Shown here one piece after another: positions 33,588-41,635 of a stretch of DNA of 64,000 nucleotides (positions are counted from its first letter, which is position 1; each line of letters opens with the position of its first letter). Both the position numbers and the translations under genes were made by a program. Below the pieces are notes generated by a model that was given only the letters and a program-made list of their open reading frames with translations, made no database searches and was not told the origin of the DNA. The DNA is from Labilithrix sp. GTDB lineage: Bacteria > Myxococcota_A > Polyangia > Polyangiales > Polyangiaceae. The stretch lies in the NCBI GenBank assembly GCA_019637155.1, contig JAHBWE010000024.1, forward strand, positions 62,001-126,000, written 5' to 3'.

Positions 33588-34849
33588 GTGCTCGCCTCCG
33601 CGGCGAGCGGTGTGACGGGATGCGTTGCGCGGGCGCCGGTGCGGGGGGCGAGGCAGCGGCGTGGCTTTGTGAGGTTCGAGAGGAGCCACGTTGCGGGGTC
33701 GGACGGGACGTCGCCGTCGACGGCGTAGAGGCCTGGGTTCGCGTGGCGCGCGATGCGGCCGAGGTCGGGGCGGCCGAGGGCGCGGGCGCCGTTCCAGGTC
33801 GCCATCGCGACGAGGTCGGTCGCGGGGACGCTCGGGAAGCGGTCGGCGAGGGCCTTCGCCTCGGCGAGGACGTCGAGGGATGCGTTCGACGCGAGCGAGT
33901 CCGTGCCGAGCGCGACCTCGAGGCCGGCGGCGCGCGCGGCGAGGAGGGGCGGGAGCTTGCCCTCGATGTAGAGGTTCGAGCGCGGACAGAAGACGACCGA
34001 CGCGCCCGAGGCCGCGACGCGCGCGAGCTCCTCCGGGCGCGCCTCCGTGAGGTGCACGAGGACGACGCCCTCGCGCAGCGCGCCGACCCGCGCCGCGAGA
34101 TCGAAGAGCGGGACCCGCGCGAAGGCCGGCGACGCCTTGAACCGCGCGACGAACCAGTCGGGGATCGGGCCGTCGCCCTGCTCCACCGCGCGGCGCTCGC
34201 TCGGGTGCTCCGCGAGGTGCACGCTGACGCGGAGGCCACGCGCGCGCGCGGCGTCGAGGAGCGTCTTCGCCGCGTCCTCGTGCAACGTGTAGAGCGTGTG
34301 CGGCGACGGCGCGTAGGTGAGATCGCTCGTCGGCCACGACGGCAGGCGCTCCTCGAGCTCCGCGCGGAGACCCTCGATCCGGCGCATCACGACCGCGCGA
34401 TCGAGGCCGAGCACCTCGTGGAACACGCAGCCCGCGAGCCCCGTGCGCGCGAGCGCGGCGACGGCGGCGAGCGAGTTCGTCACCTCGCCGACGGCCACCG
34501 TCGCGAAGCGCGCGAGGTCCGCCGCCGCGAGCTCGACCGCCTCCGCCTCGTCCTCCGGCGTCGACTCCGTGCGCGTCGCGACGAGGGTGTCGACCCACTG
34601 CACGAAGCCGCGTCCCCCCGCGATCTTGCCGCGCAGGTTCGAGAGCTCGACGTGCGTGTGCGCGTTCACGAGGCCCGGAAACACGACGCCGCGGATGCGC
34701 GTCGTCGCGAGGCCGCGATGGCGCGGGAGGAGCTCCGCGGCCGGGCCGACGTCGACCACGACGCCGCGCGCGTCGACCACGACGGCCCCGTCCGCGAGCG
34801 GAGGAGCGTCCCCACGCAGCACGTGGTCCGCGTGGACGACGAAGCTCAC
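33584..34849 (-). CDS. mqnX: Aminofutalosine deaminase (amidohydrolase)
   Basis: This 421-residue amidohydrolase-superfamily enzyme has FPGLVNAHTHVEL with the metal-binding HxH, an SVHLAEH His segment, VLVHLTEA, and GTDSLASN with the catalytic Asp. It fits MqnX, which deaminates 6-amino-6-deoxyfutalosine to futalosine; the location between mqnA-mqnC and mqnP in the operon supports that over other deaminases of the family. Its GTG start overlaps the stop of mqnA-mqnC by 4 bases (GTGA). One caution: organisms that use aminofutalosine directly do not need this enzyme, so its presence suggests the deaminase branch. Confidence 0.85.
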   Translation of the reverse strand: MSFVVHADHVLRGDAPPLADGAVVVDARGVVVDVGPAAELLPRHRGLATTRIRGVVFPGLVNAHTHVELSNLRGKIAGGRGFVQWVDTLVATRTESTPEDEAEAVELAAADLARFATVAVGEVTNSLAAVAALARTGLAGCVFHEVLGLDRAVVMRRIEGLRAELEERLPSWPTSDLTYAPSPHTLYTLHEDAAKTLLDAARARGLRVSVHLAEHPSERRAVEQGDGPIPDWFVARFKASPAFARVPLFDLAARVGALREGVVLVHLTEARPEELARVAASGASVVFCPRSNLYIEGKLPPLLAARAAGLEVALGTDSLASNASLDVLAEAKALADRFPSVPATDLVAMATWNGARALGRPDLGRIARHANPGLYAVDGDVPSDPATWLLSNLTKPRRCLAPRTGARATHPVTPLAAEAST

Positions 34850-36711
34850 GCCGGCTCCGTCAGCCAGTCGTAGCGGACGTTCCGCCGCGTCGCCTTGAAG
34901 CCGGCCTCGTGGATCCGCCCCTCGATCGCCTCCGCGCCGATGCGGAACGTCGTCCCCGCGCTGGAGACCACGTTTTCCTCGAACATCACGCTTCCGAAAT
35001 CGTCCGCGCCGAAGCGGAGCGCGACCTGGCCCACCGCGGGGCCCTGCGTGACCCACGACGCGCCGACGTGCGCGACGTTGTCGAGCATCAATCGCGCGAC
35101 GGCCTGCGTGCGGAGATAAAGGTGCGTGCCGTTGTCGCCCGGGGCGATGTGCGTGCCGCTCTCGTGCTGGAAGTCCCAGCAGAAGAACGCGGTGAAGCCG
35201 CCGGTCTCGTCTTGCAGGTCGCGGATCTTGACGAGGTGCTGGACGCGGTCCTCGGTCGTGTCGACCGTGCCGTACATCATCGTCGCGCTCGAGCGGAGGC
35301 CCATGTGGTGCGCGACGCGCATGACGCCGAGCCACTCCGAGCTCGTGCACTTCGCCTTCGCGATCTTGCGGCGCACGCGATCGACCAGGATCTCCGCGCC
35401 GCCGCCGGGGACGGAGTCGAGGCCCGCCGCATGAAGCCGCTCCAGCACCGTGCGGGTGGAGATCCCCTCGAGCTGCGAGAGGTGGATGATCTCCTCCGGC
35501 GACAGCGCGTGCAGGCCGAGGCCGTACTCCTTCTTCATCCAGCGGAAGAGGTCCTCGTACCACTCGATGCGGAGCTCGGGGTTCAAGCCACCCTGGAGGA
35601 GGATCTGGACGCCGCCGGCATCCACGACCTCCTGTAGCTTTTGGCCGAGCACCTCGCGCGAGAGCACGTAGCCCTCGGGGTGCCCCACCGGGCGATAGAA
35701 CGCGCAGAAGCGGCACGACGTGGTGCAGACGTTCGTGTAGTTGACGTTGCGATCGACGATGTACGTGACGACGTCGTGCGGGTGCTTGCGCTTCCGGACC
35801 TCGTCGGCGGCGAGGCCGAGCTCGAACATCGAGCCTTCCTTGAGGAGCCGCACGCCCTCGGCCGCGGAGAGGCGCTCGCCGTCGGCGGCGCGCGAGAGCA
35901 GCGTGTCGAGCGAGGGCCGCGTGCGCGGCGCGTCGAACGCCGGCGTGATCTTCGGGAGGAGTCCCGCCTTCGCCGCCTCGGACCAGAAGCGCTCGAGGCC
36001 GAGCATCTCCTCGTCGCCGAGGTCGTAGCGGATCGTCTCGGTGAGGTACGCGCGGAGCGAGTCGACGTCGATTCCGGAGCGCGCGGCGTGCTCGGCCGCG
36101 ATCGCGTCGGTGCGCGCGAGGCCCTTCTGCTTCGCGACGCGGAAGAGGTCCTCCTGCTCGCGCGAGACGGCGCCCTCGCGCGCGAACCACGCCGCGAACA
36201 CGAACGGGAGGCCCGTCCACTCGAGCCAGTCCTCCGCGAGATCGAGGCGATGCGCGTACTTCGTCTCGAGCGAGAGCGCGGGATCGCCGATGACGAGCGC
36301 GCCGGTGGTGCCGCCGATCTGCGCGATCGCGTCGTCGGGCGTCGCGCCGAACAGCTTCGGCGACAGCTTGCGGCGCGCGAGGAGGAGGCGCGCGAGGACG
36401 ACGCTCGTGCGCGACGAGAGATCGAGCGCGATGCGATCGAGCTCGTGGATCGGGCGATCCGCGACGATCGCGACGCTGCGGACCTTGCCGCGCGCGCCGA
36501 TCGCCATGTTGCGGAGGAGACGGAGGTCGCCGATCGTCGCGGCGGCGGCGACGGGGAGGAGGCCCACGTCGGCCTCGTTCTCCGCGACCGCGCGCGCGAG
36601 CTCGCTCGGCACCGCGAGGCTCAGCGCGAGGCGGTCGTGGAGCTCCGGATCGCGGAGCGACTCCCAGAGCGGGCGCGCGTTCAGGAAGTCGACGCCGTAG
36701 GCGCGGATCAC
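34846..36711 (-). CDS. MqnA-MqnC fusion: chorismate dehydratase plus cyclic dehypoxanthine futalosine synthase
   Basis: This 621-residue protein joins two enzymes of the futalosine route. Residues 1-~260 are MqnA, the periplasmic-binding-fold chorismate dehydratase, with DFLNARPLW, LAVPSELARAVAENEADVGL and LDLSSRTSVVLARLLL. Residues ~265-621 are MqnC, a radical SAM enzyme with the cluster motif CTTSCRFC (C329, C333, C336), followed by GGVQILLQGGLNP and VPGGGAEIL. The two halves share one uninterrupted frame without an internal stop or evident start. The GTG start overlaps the mqnE stop (GTGA). MqnA and MqnC are normally separate proteins catalysing steps that are not consecutive (MqnE and the nucleosidase lie between). 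Confidence 0.88.
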   Translation of the reverse strand: MIRAYGVDFLNARPLWESLRDPELHDRLALSLAVPSELARAVAENEADVGLLPVAAAATIGDLRLLRNMAIGARGKVRSVAIVADRPIHELDRIALDLSSRTSVVLARLLLARRKLSPKLFGATPDDAIAQIGGTTGALVIGDPALSLETKYAHRLDLAEDWLEWTGLPFVFAAWFAREGAVSREQEDLFRVAKQKGLARTDAIAAEHAARSGIDVDSLRAYLTETIRYDLGDEEMLGLERFWSEAAKAGLLPKITPAFDAPRTRPSLDTLLSRAADGERLSAAEGVRLLKEGSMFELGLAADEVRKRKHPHDVVTYIVDRNVNYTNVCTTSCRFCAFYRPVGHPEGYVLSREVLGQKLQEVVDAGGVQILLQGGLNPELRIEWYEDLFRWMKKEYGLGLHALSPEEIIHLSQLEGISTRTVLERLHAAGLDSVPGGGAEILVDRVRRKIAKAKCTSSEWLGVMRVAHHMGLRSSATMMYGTVDTTEDRVQHLVKIRDLQDETGGFTAFFCWDFQHESGTHIAPGDNGTHLYLRTQAVARLMLDNVAHVGASWVTQGPAVGQVALRFGADDFGSVMFEENVVSSAGTTFRIGAEAIEGRIHEAGFKATRRNVRYDWLTEPA

Positions 36712-37862
36712 GACAGCACCTCCAGCGCGCGCTTGCGATCGCGGACCTTCATCGAGGCCTCCGGCGCCTTCGCCTTCGGGTGCTCCTTCACGACGTTGTA
36801 GAGCGTGTCGCGCTCGATCGGGATGCGGCCCGCCTCGCGGATGAGGCGCACGAGCTCGTCGTAGCCGAGCGCGCCCGGCGAGCGCGTGCCGGCCGCCTTG
36901 TAGATCGTCTCGTGGACGATCGTGCCGTCGATGTCGTCGGCGCCGAAGCGGAGCGCGATCTGCGCGACGTCGGGCGTGAGGCTGACCCAGTAGGCCTTGA
37001 TGTGGTCGACGTTGTCGAGGAGGAGGCGGCTCACCGCGAGGGTGCGGAGATCGTCGACCGCGGTCGGGGCGGGGAGGTTCTTCATGCCGTTGCCGTCGGG
37101 ATGGAACGCGAGCGGGATGAAGGCCTGGAGGCCCTTCGTCTCGTCCTGCAGCGCGCGCACGCGGAGGATGTGGTCGACGCGATGCGCGAACGTCTCGATG
37201 TGCCCGTAGAGCATCGTCATGTTCGTGCGGAGCCCGAGCGCGTGCGCGACGCGATGCACCTCGAGGTACTCGGCCGCCGTCGCCTTGTCGTGGGAGATGC
37301 GCTTTCGCACGTCCTCGTCGAAGATCTCCGCCCCACCACCGGGGAGCGAGTCGAGCCCCGCCGCGATGAGGCGCTCGAGCACCTCGCGCACGCTCATCCC
37401 GTAGTGCTGCGCGAAGAAATGGATCTCGACGCCGGTGAAGCACTTGAGGTGGATCTTCGGATCGATGCGCTTGAAGCCGCGGAGGAGGTCCTCGTAGTAC
37501 GAGAACGGGAGGCCGGGGTGGAGGCCGTTGACGACGTGGACCTCGGTCGGCGGATTGTCCTTTCGATCCTCGAGCTCCTTCCACGCCTCCTCGAGCGTCA
37601 TCGTGTGCGCGCCCGGCATGTGCTCCTCGAGCTTCGCGAAGGAGCAGAAGAGGCACGACGCGACGCACACGTTCGTGACCTCGATCCGCATGTTGCGGTT
37701 GAAGTACGTGCGGTCGCCGTGGCGCTTCTCGCGCACCTCGTTCGCGAGCTGACCTACCGCGAGGAGGTCGGGGTGGTGGAAGAGCGCGAGGCCGTCGTCC
37801 TCGGTGAGGCGCTCCCCCGCGGCGAGCTTCTGGCGGATGGATTCGAGAATGAGCTCAGACAT
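36708..37862 (-). CDS. mqnE: Aminofutalosine synthase (radical SAM)
   Basis: This 384-residue radical SAM enzyme has its 4Fe-4S motif CVASCLFC (C66, C70, C73) preceded by RNMRIEVTN, then VHVVNGLHPGLPFSYY and LPGGGAEIFDEDVRKRI, which are typical of MqnE. It joins 3-enolpyruvoyl-benzoate to the adenosyl part of SAM, giving aminofutalosine, the committed step. The C-terminal domain contains the IKAYWVSLTPDVAQIALRFGADD segment that the small gene just upstream resembles. The ATG overlaps the stop of that small gene by 8 bases; the stop overlaps the start of mqnA-mqnC. It is in the middle of the menaquinone operon. Confidence 0.93.
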   Translation of the reverse strand: MSELILESIRQKLAAGERLTEDDGLALFHHPDLLAVGQLANEVREKRHGDRTYFNRNMRIEVTNVCVASCLFCSFAKLEEHMPGAHTMTLEEAWKELEDRKDNPPTEVHVVNGLHPGLPFSYYEDLLRGFKRIDPKIHLKCFTGVEIHFFAQHYGMSVREVLERLIAAGLDSLPGGGAEIFDEDVRKRISHDKATAAEYLEVHRVAHALGLRTNMTMLYGHIETFAHRVDHILRVRALQDETKGLQAFIPLAFHPDGNGMKNLPAPTAVDDLRTLAVSRLLLDNVDHIKAYWVSLTPDVAQIALRFGADDIDGTIVHETIYKAAGTRSPGALGYDELVRLIREAGRIPIERDTLYNVVKEHPKAKAPEASMKVRDRKRALEVLS

Positions 37863-38427
37863 GCGCGGCCTCTTCGATCCGCTTCGGCGCGGCGGTGGGG
37901 GCGGTCTCGTCGGTGAACTGGCAGACGCGGCCCGCGTTGTGGAGGAGGGCGGCGATCTCGAGGCGCCGGAGCGCGGTCTTCGCGACCATCCCCTGCCCCT
38001 TCACCTTCTTGAGCTCGCTCTCGTCGATGAGGTCGCCGCTCTTCTTCGTGATGGGTCCGGTGAGGTCCGTCGCGCCGAAGCCGAGCGCGACCTGCGGGAC
38101 CTCGAGGCCGGAGGTGCCCCAGTCGAGGCCGATGCGCTGGCCGCGCGGGCTCGTGATGCGCGCCACCGCGACGGCGCGGAGGAGATCGAGCTCGCTCTTC
38201 CCTTCGCGCGCGATCCAGAGCACGTCCGCCGCCGCGACGGGGTGGACGCGCACGACGTCGCCGCATTCGTCGGCGCGGATCGCGTCGGCGAGCGCGCCGA
38301 GGACGAGGAGGTCGACGCCGGCGCTCGCGACCTCGGCGCGCACCGCGTCGAGGTCGCCGCGGCGGCGCGCCGGAAGGACCCCACCAAGACCTGCGCGCTC
38401 GATCGCGCGCTCGACGAAGCTCGTCAT
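37855..38427 (-). CDS. Stand-alone MqnE/MqnC C-terminal-like protein
   Basis: This 190-residue protein has no radical SAM cysteine motif. Its middle aligns with the C-terminal part of the neighbouring MqnE: here GLEVPQVALGFGATDLTGPI, in MqnE TPDVAQIALRFGADDIDGTI. The preceding helix (LLRAVAVARI) also matches the ALAVSRLLL-type helix. The N-terminal ~80 residues (VERAIERAGLGGVL...VLGALADAIR) do not match the barrel core. It looks like a duplicated and truncated radical SAM paralogue kept as a separate gene. ATGA overlaps join it to ubiX upstream, and it overlaps mqnE by 8 bases. The function could be structural or regulatory within the pathway; this is unproven. Confidence 0.72.
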   Translation of the reverse strand: MTSFVERAIERAGLGGVLPARRRGDLDAVRAEVASAGVDLLVLGALADAIRADECGDVVRVHPVAAADVLWIAREGKSELDLLRAVAVARITSPRGQRIGLDWGTSGLEVPQVALGFGATDLTGPITKKSGDLIDESELKKVKGQGMVAKTALRRLEIAALLHNAGRVCQFTDETAPTAAPKRIEEAAHV

Positions 38428-38999
38428 TTCGTTCCCCATCGTTGGAGCAGGTCGTGCTCGACGCCGAGCTGGTCGAGCACGCGGCCGACGACGGTGTCGA
38501 GCAGCGGCTCGACACCTGCGCGACCTTCGGGTCGGGCGTAAAAGGAAGGCATCGCGGGCAAGATGACCGCGCCCGCGCGCGCGAGCGTGGTGAGGTTCTC
38601 GAGGTGGATGACCGAGAGCGGCGTCTCGCGCGGGACGACGACGAGGGTGCGGCGCTCCTTGATCATCACGTCCGCCGCGCGCGTGAGCAGCGTGTCGCTG
38701 ATGCCGTGCGCGATGCGGGCGCAGGTGCCCATCGAGCAGGGGACGATCGCCATCGCGTCCCAGCCCGCGCTCCCGCTCGCGAACGGGGCCTTGTAGTCGC
38801 GCGTGCCCCAGATGGGCTGGCCGGCGAGGGCTTCGCGGATGTCGCCGCCGCACTCGAGCGCCCAGACCTCGGGCGCGGTCTGGGAGAGGCAGATCCCGAG
38901 CTCGACGTCAGCGCGCCCGGAGAGCTGCGCGAGGAGGCGCTTCGCGTACGGCGCCCCGCTCGCGCCGGTGATGCCGACGACGATCTTGCGTTTGTTCAT
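38424..38999 (-). CDS. ubiX: UbiX-like flavin prenyltransferase
   Basis: This 191-residue protein has the N-terminal GITGASGAPYAKRL flavin-binding loop, and SMGTCARIAHGISDTLLTRAADVMIKERR followed by VVPRETPLSVIHLENL, the signature of UbiX/Pad1. It makes prenylated FMN, the cofactor required by UbiD-type decarboxylases. In futalosine operons the pair is also called MqnM (UbiX-like) and MqnL (UbiD-like). It lies directly after the UbiD-UbiE gene with an ATGA overlap and before the MqnE-tail-like gene, so cofactor maker and user are made together. Confidence 0.92.
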   Translation of the reverse strand: MNKRKIVVGITGASGAPYAKRLLAQLSGRADVELGICLSQTAPEVWALECGGDIREALAGQPIWGTRDYKAPFASGSAGWDAMAIVPCSMGTCARIAHGISDTLLTRAADVMIKERRTLVVVPRETPLSVIHLENLTTLARAGAVILPAMPSFYARPEGRAGVEPLLDTVVGRVLDQLGVEHDLLQRWGTK

Positions 39000-41290
39000 G
39001 CGCGCGCTCCGTTCGCGACGGGTCGCGGCGCGGGCTTCGCCTCGGCGCAGACGATCGCGGCCATGCCGAGGGTGAGGTCGATGCTCGTGACCGCGGTGAA
39101 GCCCTCCGCGGCGAGGAGCTGCTCGTAGGCTTCGCGCGTGACGAAGCCCTCCATGCTCTCGGCGAGGTACGCGTACGCCTCGCGATCGTTCGCGATCGCG
39201 GCGCCGAGCATCGGCAGCGCGTAGCGGAGACCGGCGCCGTGGAGGAGGCGCGAGGTGGCGCCGCGCGGCTGGAACAGCTCCAGCGTCACGAACACGCCGC
39301 CTGGCGGCAGGACGCGGCGCGCCTCGCCGACGCCGCGGCGCAGGTCGGCGAGGTTCCGCATCCCGAACCCGCAGATGACGGCGTCGAAGGAGGCGTCGTC
39401 GAACGGGAGCGCGAGCGCGTCGCCGACGACGGGCCTCGCGCGGCGGACCTTGCTCGCGCCGAGCTGGAGCATCTTCTCCGAGGCGTCGCACGCGACGACC
39501 TCTGCCTCGGGGAACGCCTCTTCGAGCAGCGCCGCGAGGTCGAGCGTGCCCGCGCAGAGGTCGAGGATGCGTGGGCCGGCGCTCCCCATGACGCGCTCCG
39601 AAGACGGAGCGCTTCGCGAGGCGGCCCGCTCGACGACGGGGCGGATGGCGTCGATGGCCTTCTTGCGCCAGCCCTTGTCGATGCCGAGCGTCATGAGGCG
39701 GTTCATGCGGTCGTACGACGGCGCGATGCGGTCGAACATCTCGCGGTTGCCGGTGGCGTGCGCGGCCGGCGCGGCGCCGCGCTTCGCGAGCTCGGGCTCC
39801 ACGCGTCCGTTCACGGACCTCGGGTTCAGGTCGATGCCGAGCTCGCTCCAGATCTCGTCGACGCGGCGACGCGTGGCCTCGTCCGAAACGCAGACGTCGG
39901 GCCACTCGCGTTGGTAGCCCTCCTCCGGCCATTTCTTGGTGCCGTCGATCGCCATCTTGCCGCCCCAGAACTGCTGCGACGCGCCGTGATCGAGGTGATC
40001 GACGGGGCCGTCGACCATCGAGATGTCGCGCTTCGGATCGAGGTTCGCGAGGAGGCGCCACGCGACCTCGGCCGTGTTCTGGACGTCGACGTCCTCGTCG
40101 ACGACGCAGATGACCTTGGTGAAGGACATCTGCCCCGCGCCCCACAGCCCGTGCGCGACGCGGGCGGCGTGGAAGGGGAACTGCTTCTTGATCGAGACGA
40201 TGCAGAGGTTGTGGAACGCCCCTTCGACGGGGAGGTTCATGTCCACGACCTCGGGGAACATCATCTTGAGGAGCGGGAGGAAGAGGCGCTCGGTCGCCTT
40301 GCCGAGCCACGCGTCTTCCATCGGCGGCGGCCCCACGAGCGTGGCGGGGTACACCGCGTCCTCGCGATGCGTGACGCACGTGACGTGGAAGCGCGGGAAG
40401 CCCTCGACCGGCGTGTAGTAGCCGGTGTGATCGCCGAAGGGACCTTCGTCGAAGAGCGGCTCGCTCGGGTCGACGTAACCTTCGAGGACGAAGTCGGCGT
40501 CGGCGGGGACCTCGAGGTCCACCGTCTTGCAGCGCACGTGCTCGACCGACTTGCCACGGAGGAAGCCGGCGAACATCCACTCGTCGATGCCGTCGGGCAG
40601 CGGCGCGGTCGCGGCGTACGTGAGGGCGGGATCGCCGCCGAACGCGACCGCGACCTCGAGCCGCTTGCCGAGCTCCTTCGCGCGGCGGAAGTGCCGCGCG
40701 CCGGTCTTGTGGATCTGCCAGTGCATCGCGGTCGTCTTCCGATCGATGCGCTGCATCCGGTACATGCCGATGTTGCGGATCCCGGTGTCGGGGTCGCGCG
40801 TGATGACGTTGGGCAGCGTGAAGAACGGGCCGCCGTCGCGGGGCCACGTGGTCATCACCGGGAACGCGTCGAGGTTCACGGCGTCGCCCTCGAGGACGAC
40901 CTCCTGGCACTTCGCGCTCGAGACCTTGCGCGGCACTGCGGTCGCGAGCGCGGGGAGCTTCCGCGCCATCTCGGCGAGCTCCTTCGCGCTGCCGGGCGCC
41001 TTCGTGTGGACGAGCTCGGCGATCGCGCGCGCGTGCTCTTCGAGGTCGGAGACGCCGAGCGCGAGCGACATCCGCCGCCGCGACCCGAACGCGTTGATGA
41101 GGAGGGGGAACTTGGAGAGGGACCCGTCCGCGAGCCGCGGCCGCTCGAACAGCAGCGCGGGCCCGCCGGCCTTCATCGTCCGGTCGGCGATCTCGGCGAG
41201 CTCGAGGTACGGATCGACCTCGCGCCGAACACGCACGAGCTCCCCCTCCTTCTCGAGGCGCGCAAGGAACGCGTTCAGCCCGTCATACAT
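38996..41290 (-). CDS. UbiD-type decarboxylase fused to UbiE/MenG methyltransferase
   Basis: This is a 764-residue bifunctional protein. Residues 1-~500 are UbiD-like (MqnL role), with GMYRMQRIDRKTTAMHWQIH and FDEGPFGDHTGYYTP containing residues that bind prenyl-FMN and metal. Residues ~515-764 are a class I methyltransferase: FDRIAPSYDRMNRLMTLGID, the SAM motif ILDLCAGTLDLA, VVACDASEKML and ICGFGMRNLADLRRG identify UbiE/MenG. Decarboxylation of the prenylated acid and C-methylation of demethylmenaquinol are the last steps of menaquinone synthesis, so the fusion joins consecutive reactions. The linker (~485-515) is Ala/Pro-rich. It is the first gene of the operon; a 20-bp palindrome lies 25 bases upstream. 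Confidence 0.9.
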   Translation of the reverse strand: MYDGLNAFLARLEKEGELVRVRREVDPYLELAEIADRTMKAGGPALLFERPRLADGSLSKFPLLINAFGSRRRMSLALGVSDLEEHARAIAELVHTKAPGSAKELAEMARKLPALATAVPRKVSSAKCQEVVLEGDAVNLDAFPVMTTWPRDGGPFFTLPNVITRDPDTGIRNIGMYRMQRIDRKTTAMHWQIHKTGARHFRRAKELGKRLEVAVAFGGDPALTYAATAPLPDGIDEWMFAGFLRGKSVEHVRCKTVDLEVPADADFVLEGYVDPSEPLFDEGPFGDHTGYYTPVEGFPRFHVTCVTHREDAVYPATLVGPPPMEDAWLGKATERLFLPLLKMMFPEVVDMNLPVEGAFHNLCIVSIKKQFPFHAARVAHGLWGAGQMSFTKVICVVDEDVDVQNTAEVAWRLLANLDPKRDISMVDGPVDHLDHGASQQFWGGKMAIDGTKKWPEEGYQREWPDVCVSDEATRRRVDEIWSELGIDLNPRSVNGRVEPELAKRGAAPAAHATGNREMFDRIAPSYDRMNRLMTLGIDKGWRKKAIDAIRPVVERAASRSAPSSERVMGSAGPRILDLCAGTLDLAALLEEAFPEAEVVACDASEKMLQLGASKVRRARPVVGDALALPFDDASFDAVICGFGMRNLADLRRGVGEARRVLPPGGVFVTLELFQPRGATSRLLHGAGLRYALPMLGAAIANDREAYAYLAESMEGFVTREAYEQLLAAEGFTAVTSIDLTLGMAAIVCAEAKPAPRPVANGARA

Positions 41291-41314
41291 GCCCCGTCGC
41301 CCGACCTTTCCAAA

Positions 41315-41334
41315 GTTTCAAAAAGATTTGAAAC
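41315..41334 (-). promoter_or_regulatory. 20-bp palindrome upstream of menaquinone operon
   Basis: GTTTCAAA (41315-41322) and TTTGAAAC (41327-41334) form perfect 8-base arms around AAGA. It is AT-rich in a G+C-rich region and lies 24-44 bases before the first start codon of the operon. The size, symmetry and place fit a repressor or activator operator. No candidate regulator gene lies beside it. Confidence 0.55.
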
Positions 41335-41436
41335 CTCCTTAGAGGCGACCCCTCGGGGCGTCAAGGCTCACGGGATTTCGCGGAGTTAGCGTCGAGCGAG
41401 CTTCCGGGCGCGTCGTGGTCAGCACTACTTGCAGCG

Positions 41437-41625
41437 CTACTTGCAGAGCGACGGATCGTTCGGCGCGCACGTGCCGTCGAGGCATTTGTGGAACGGGAGG
41501 CATCCAGGGTCGTCCTCGTCGCAGGTCTCGCCGTCCTTCTTGAAGGCGACGCACTTGTTGATCGTCTGGTCGCAGTGAGACGCGCGGCACATCGTGAAGT
41601 CGGAGGTGGGCCGCGCGGCGAGGTA
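41437..41625 (-). pseudogene. Remnant of a Cys-rich secreted protein
   Basis: The minus frame reads CRASHCDQTINKCVAF, DGETCDEDDPGC and KCLDGTCAPNDPSLCK before its stop, the spacing of the C-terminal EGF-like modules of myxobacterial lipoproteins. No signal peptide or N-terminal domain precedes it; the frame runs into the promoter of the opposite gene. It is most likely a truncated remnant. Confidence 0.5.
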
Positions 41626-41629
41626 CGAT
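41624..41629 (+). promoter_or_regulatory. -10-like TACGAT
   Basis: The hexamer ends 6 bases before the ATG at 41636. No Shine-Dalgarno sequence is present. Confidence 0.4.
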
Positions 41630-41635
41630 CGATCC

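Noticed and set aside
36708..38999. MqnD in one of the menaquinone genes
   Set aside because: The MqnA half has chorismate dehydratase-type motifs (NARPL, PSELARAVAE) and no second periplasmic-binding-type domain occurs; the 190-residue gene resembles MqnE, not MqnD.
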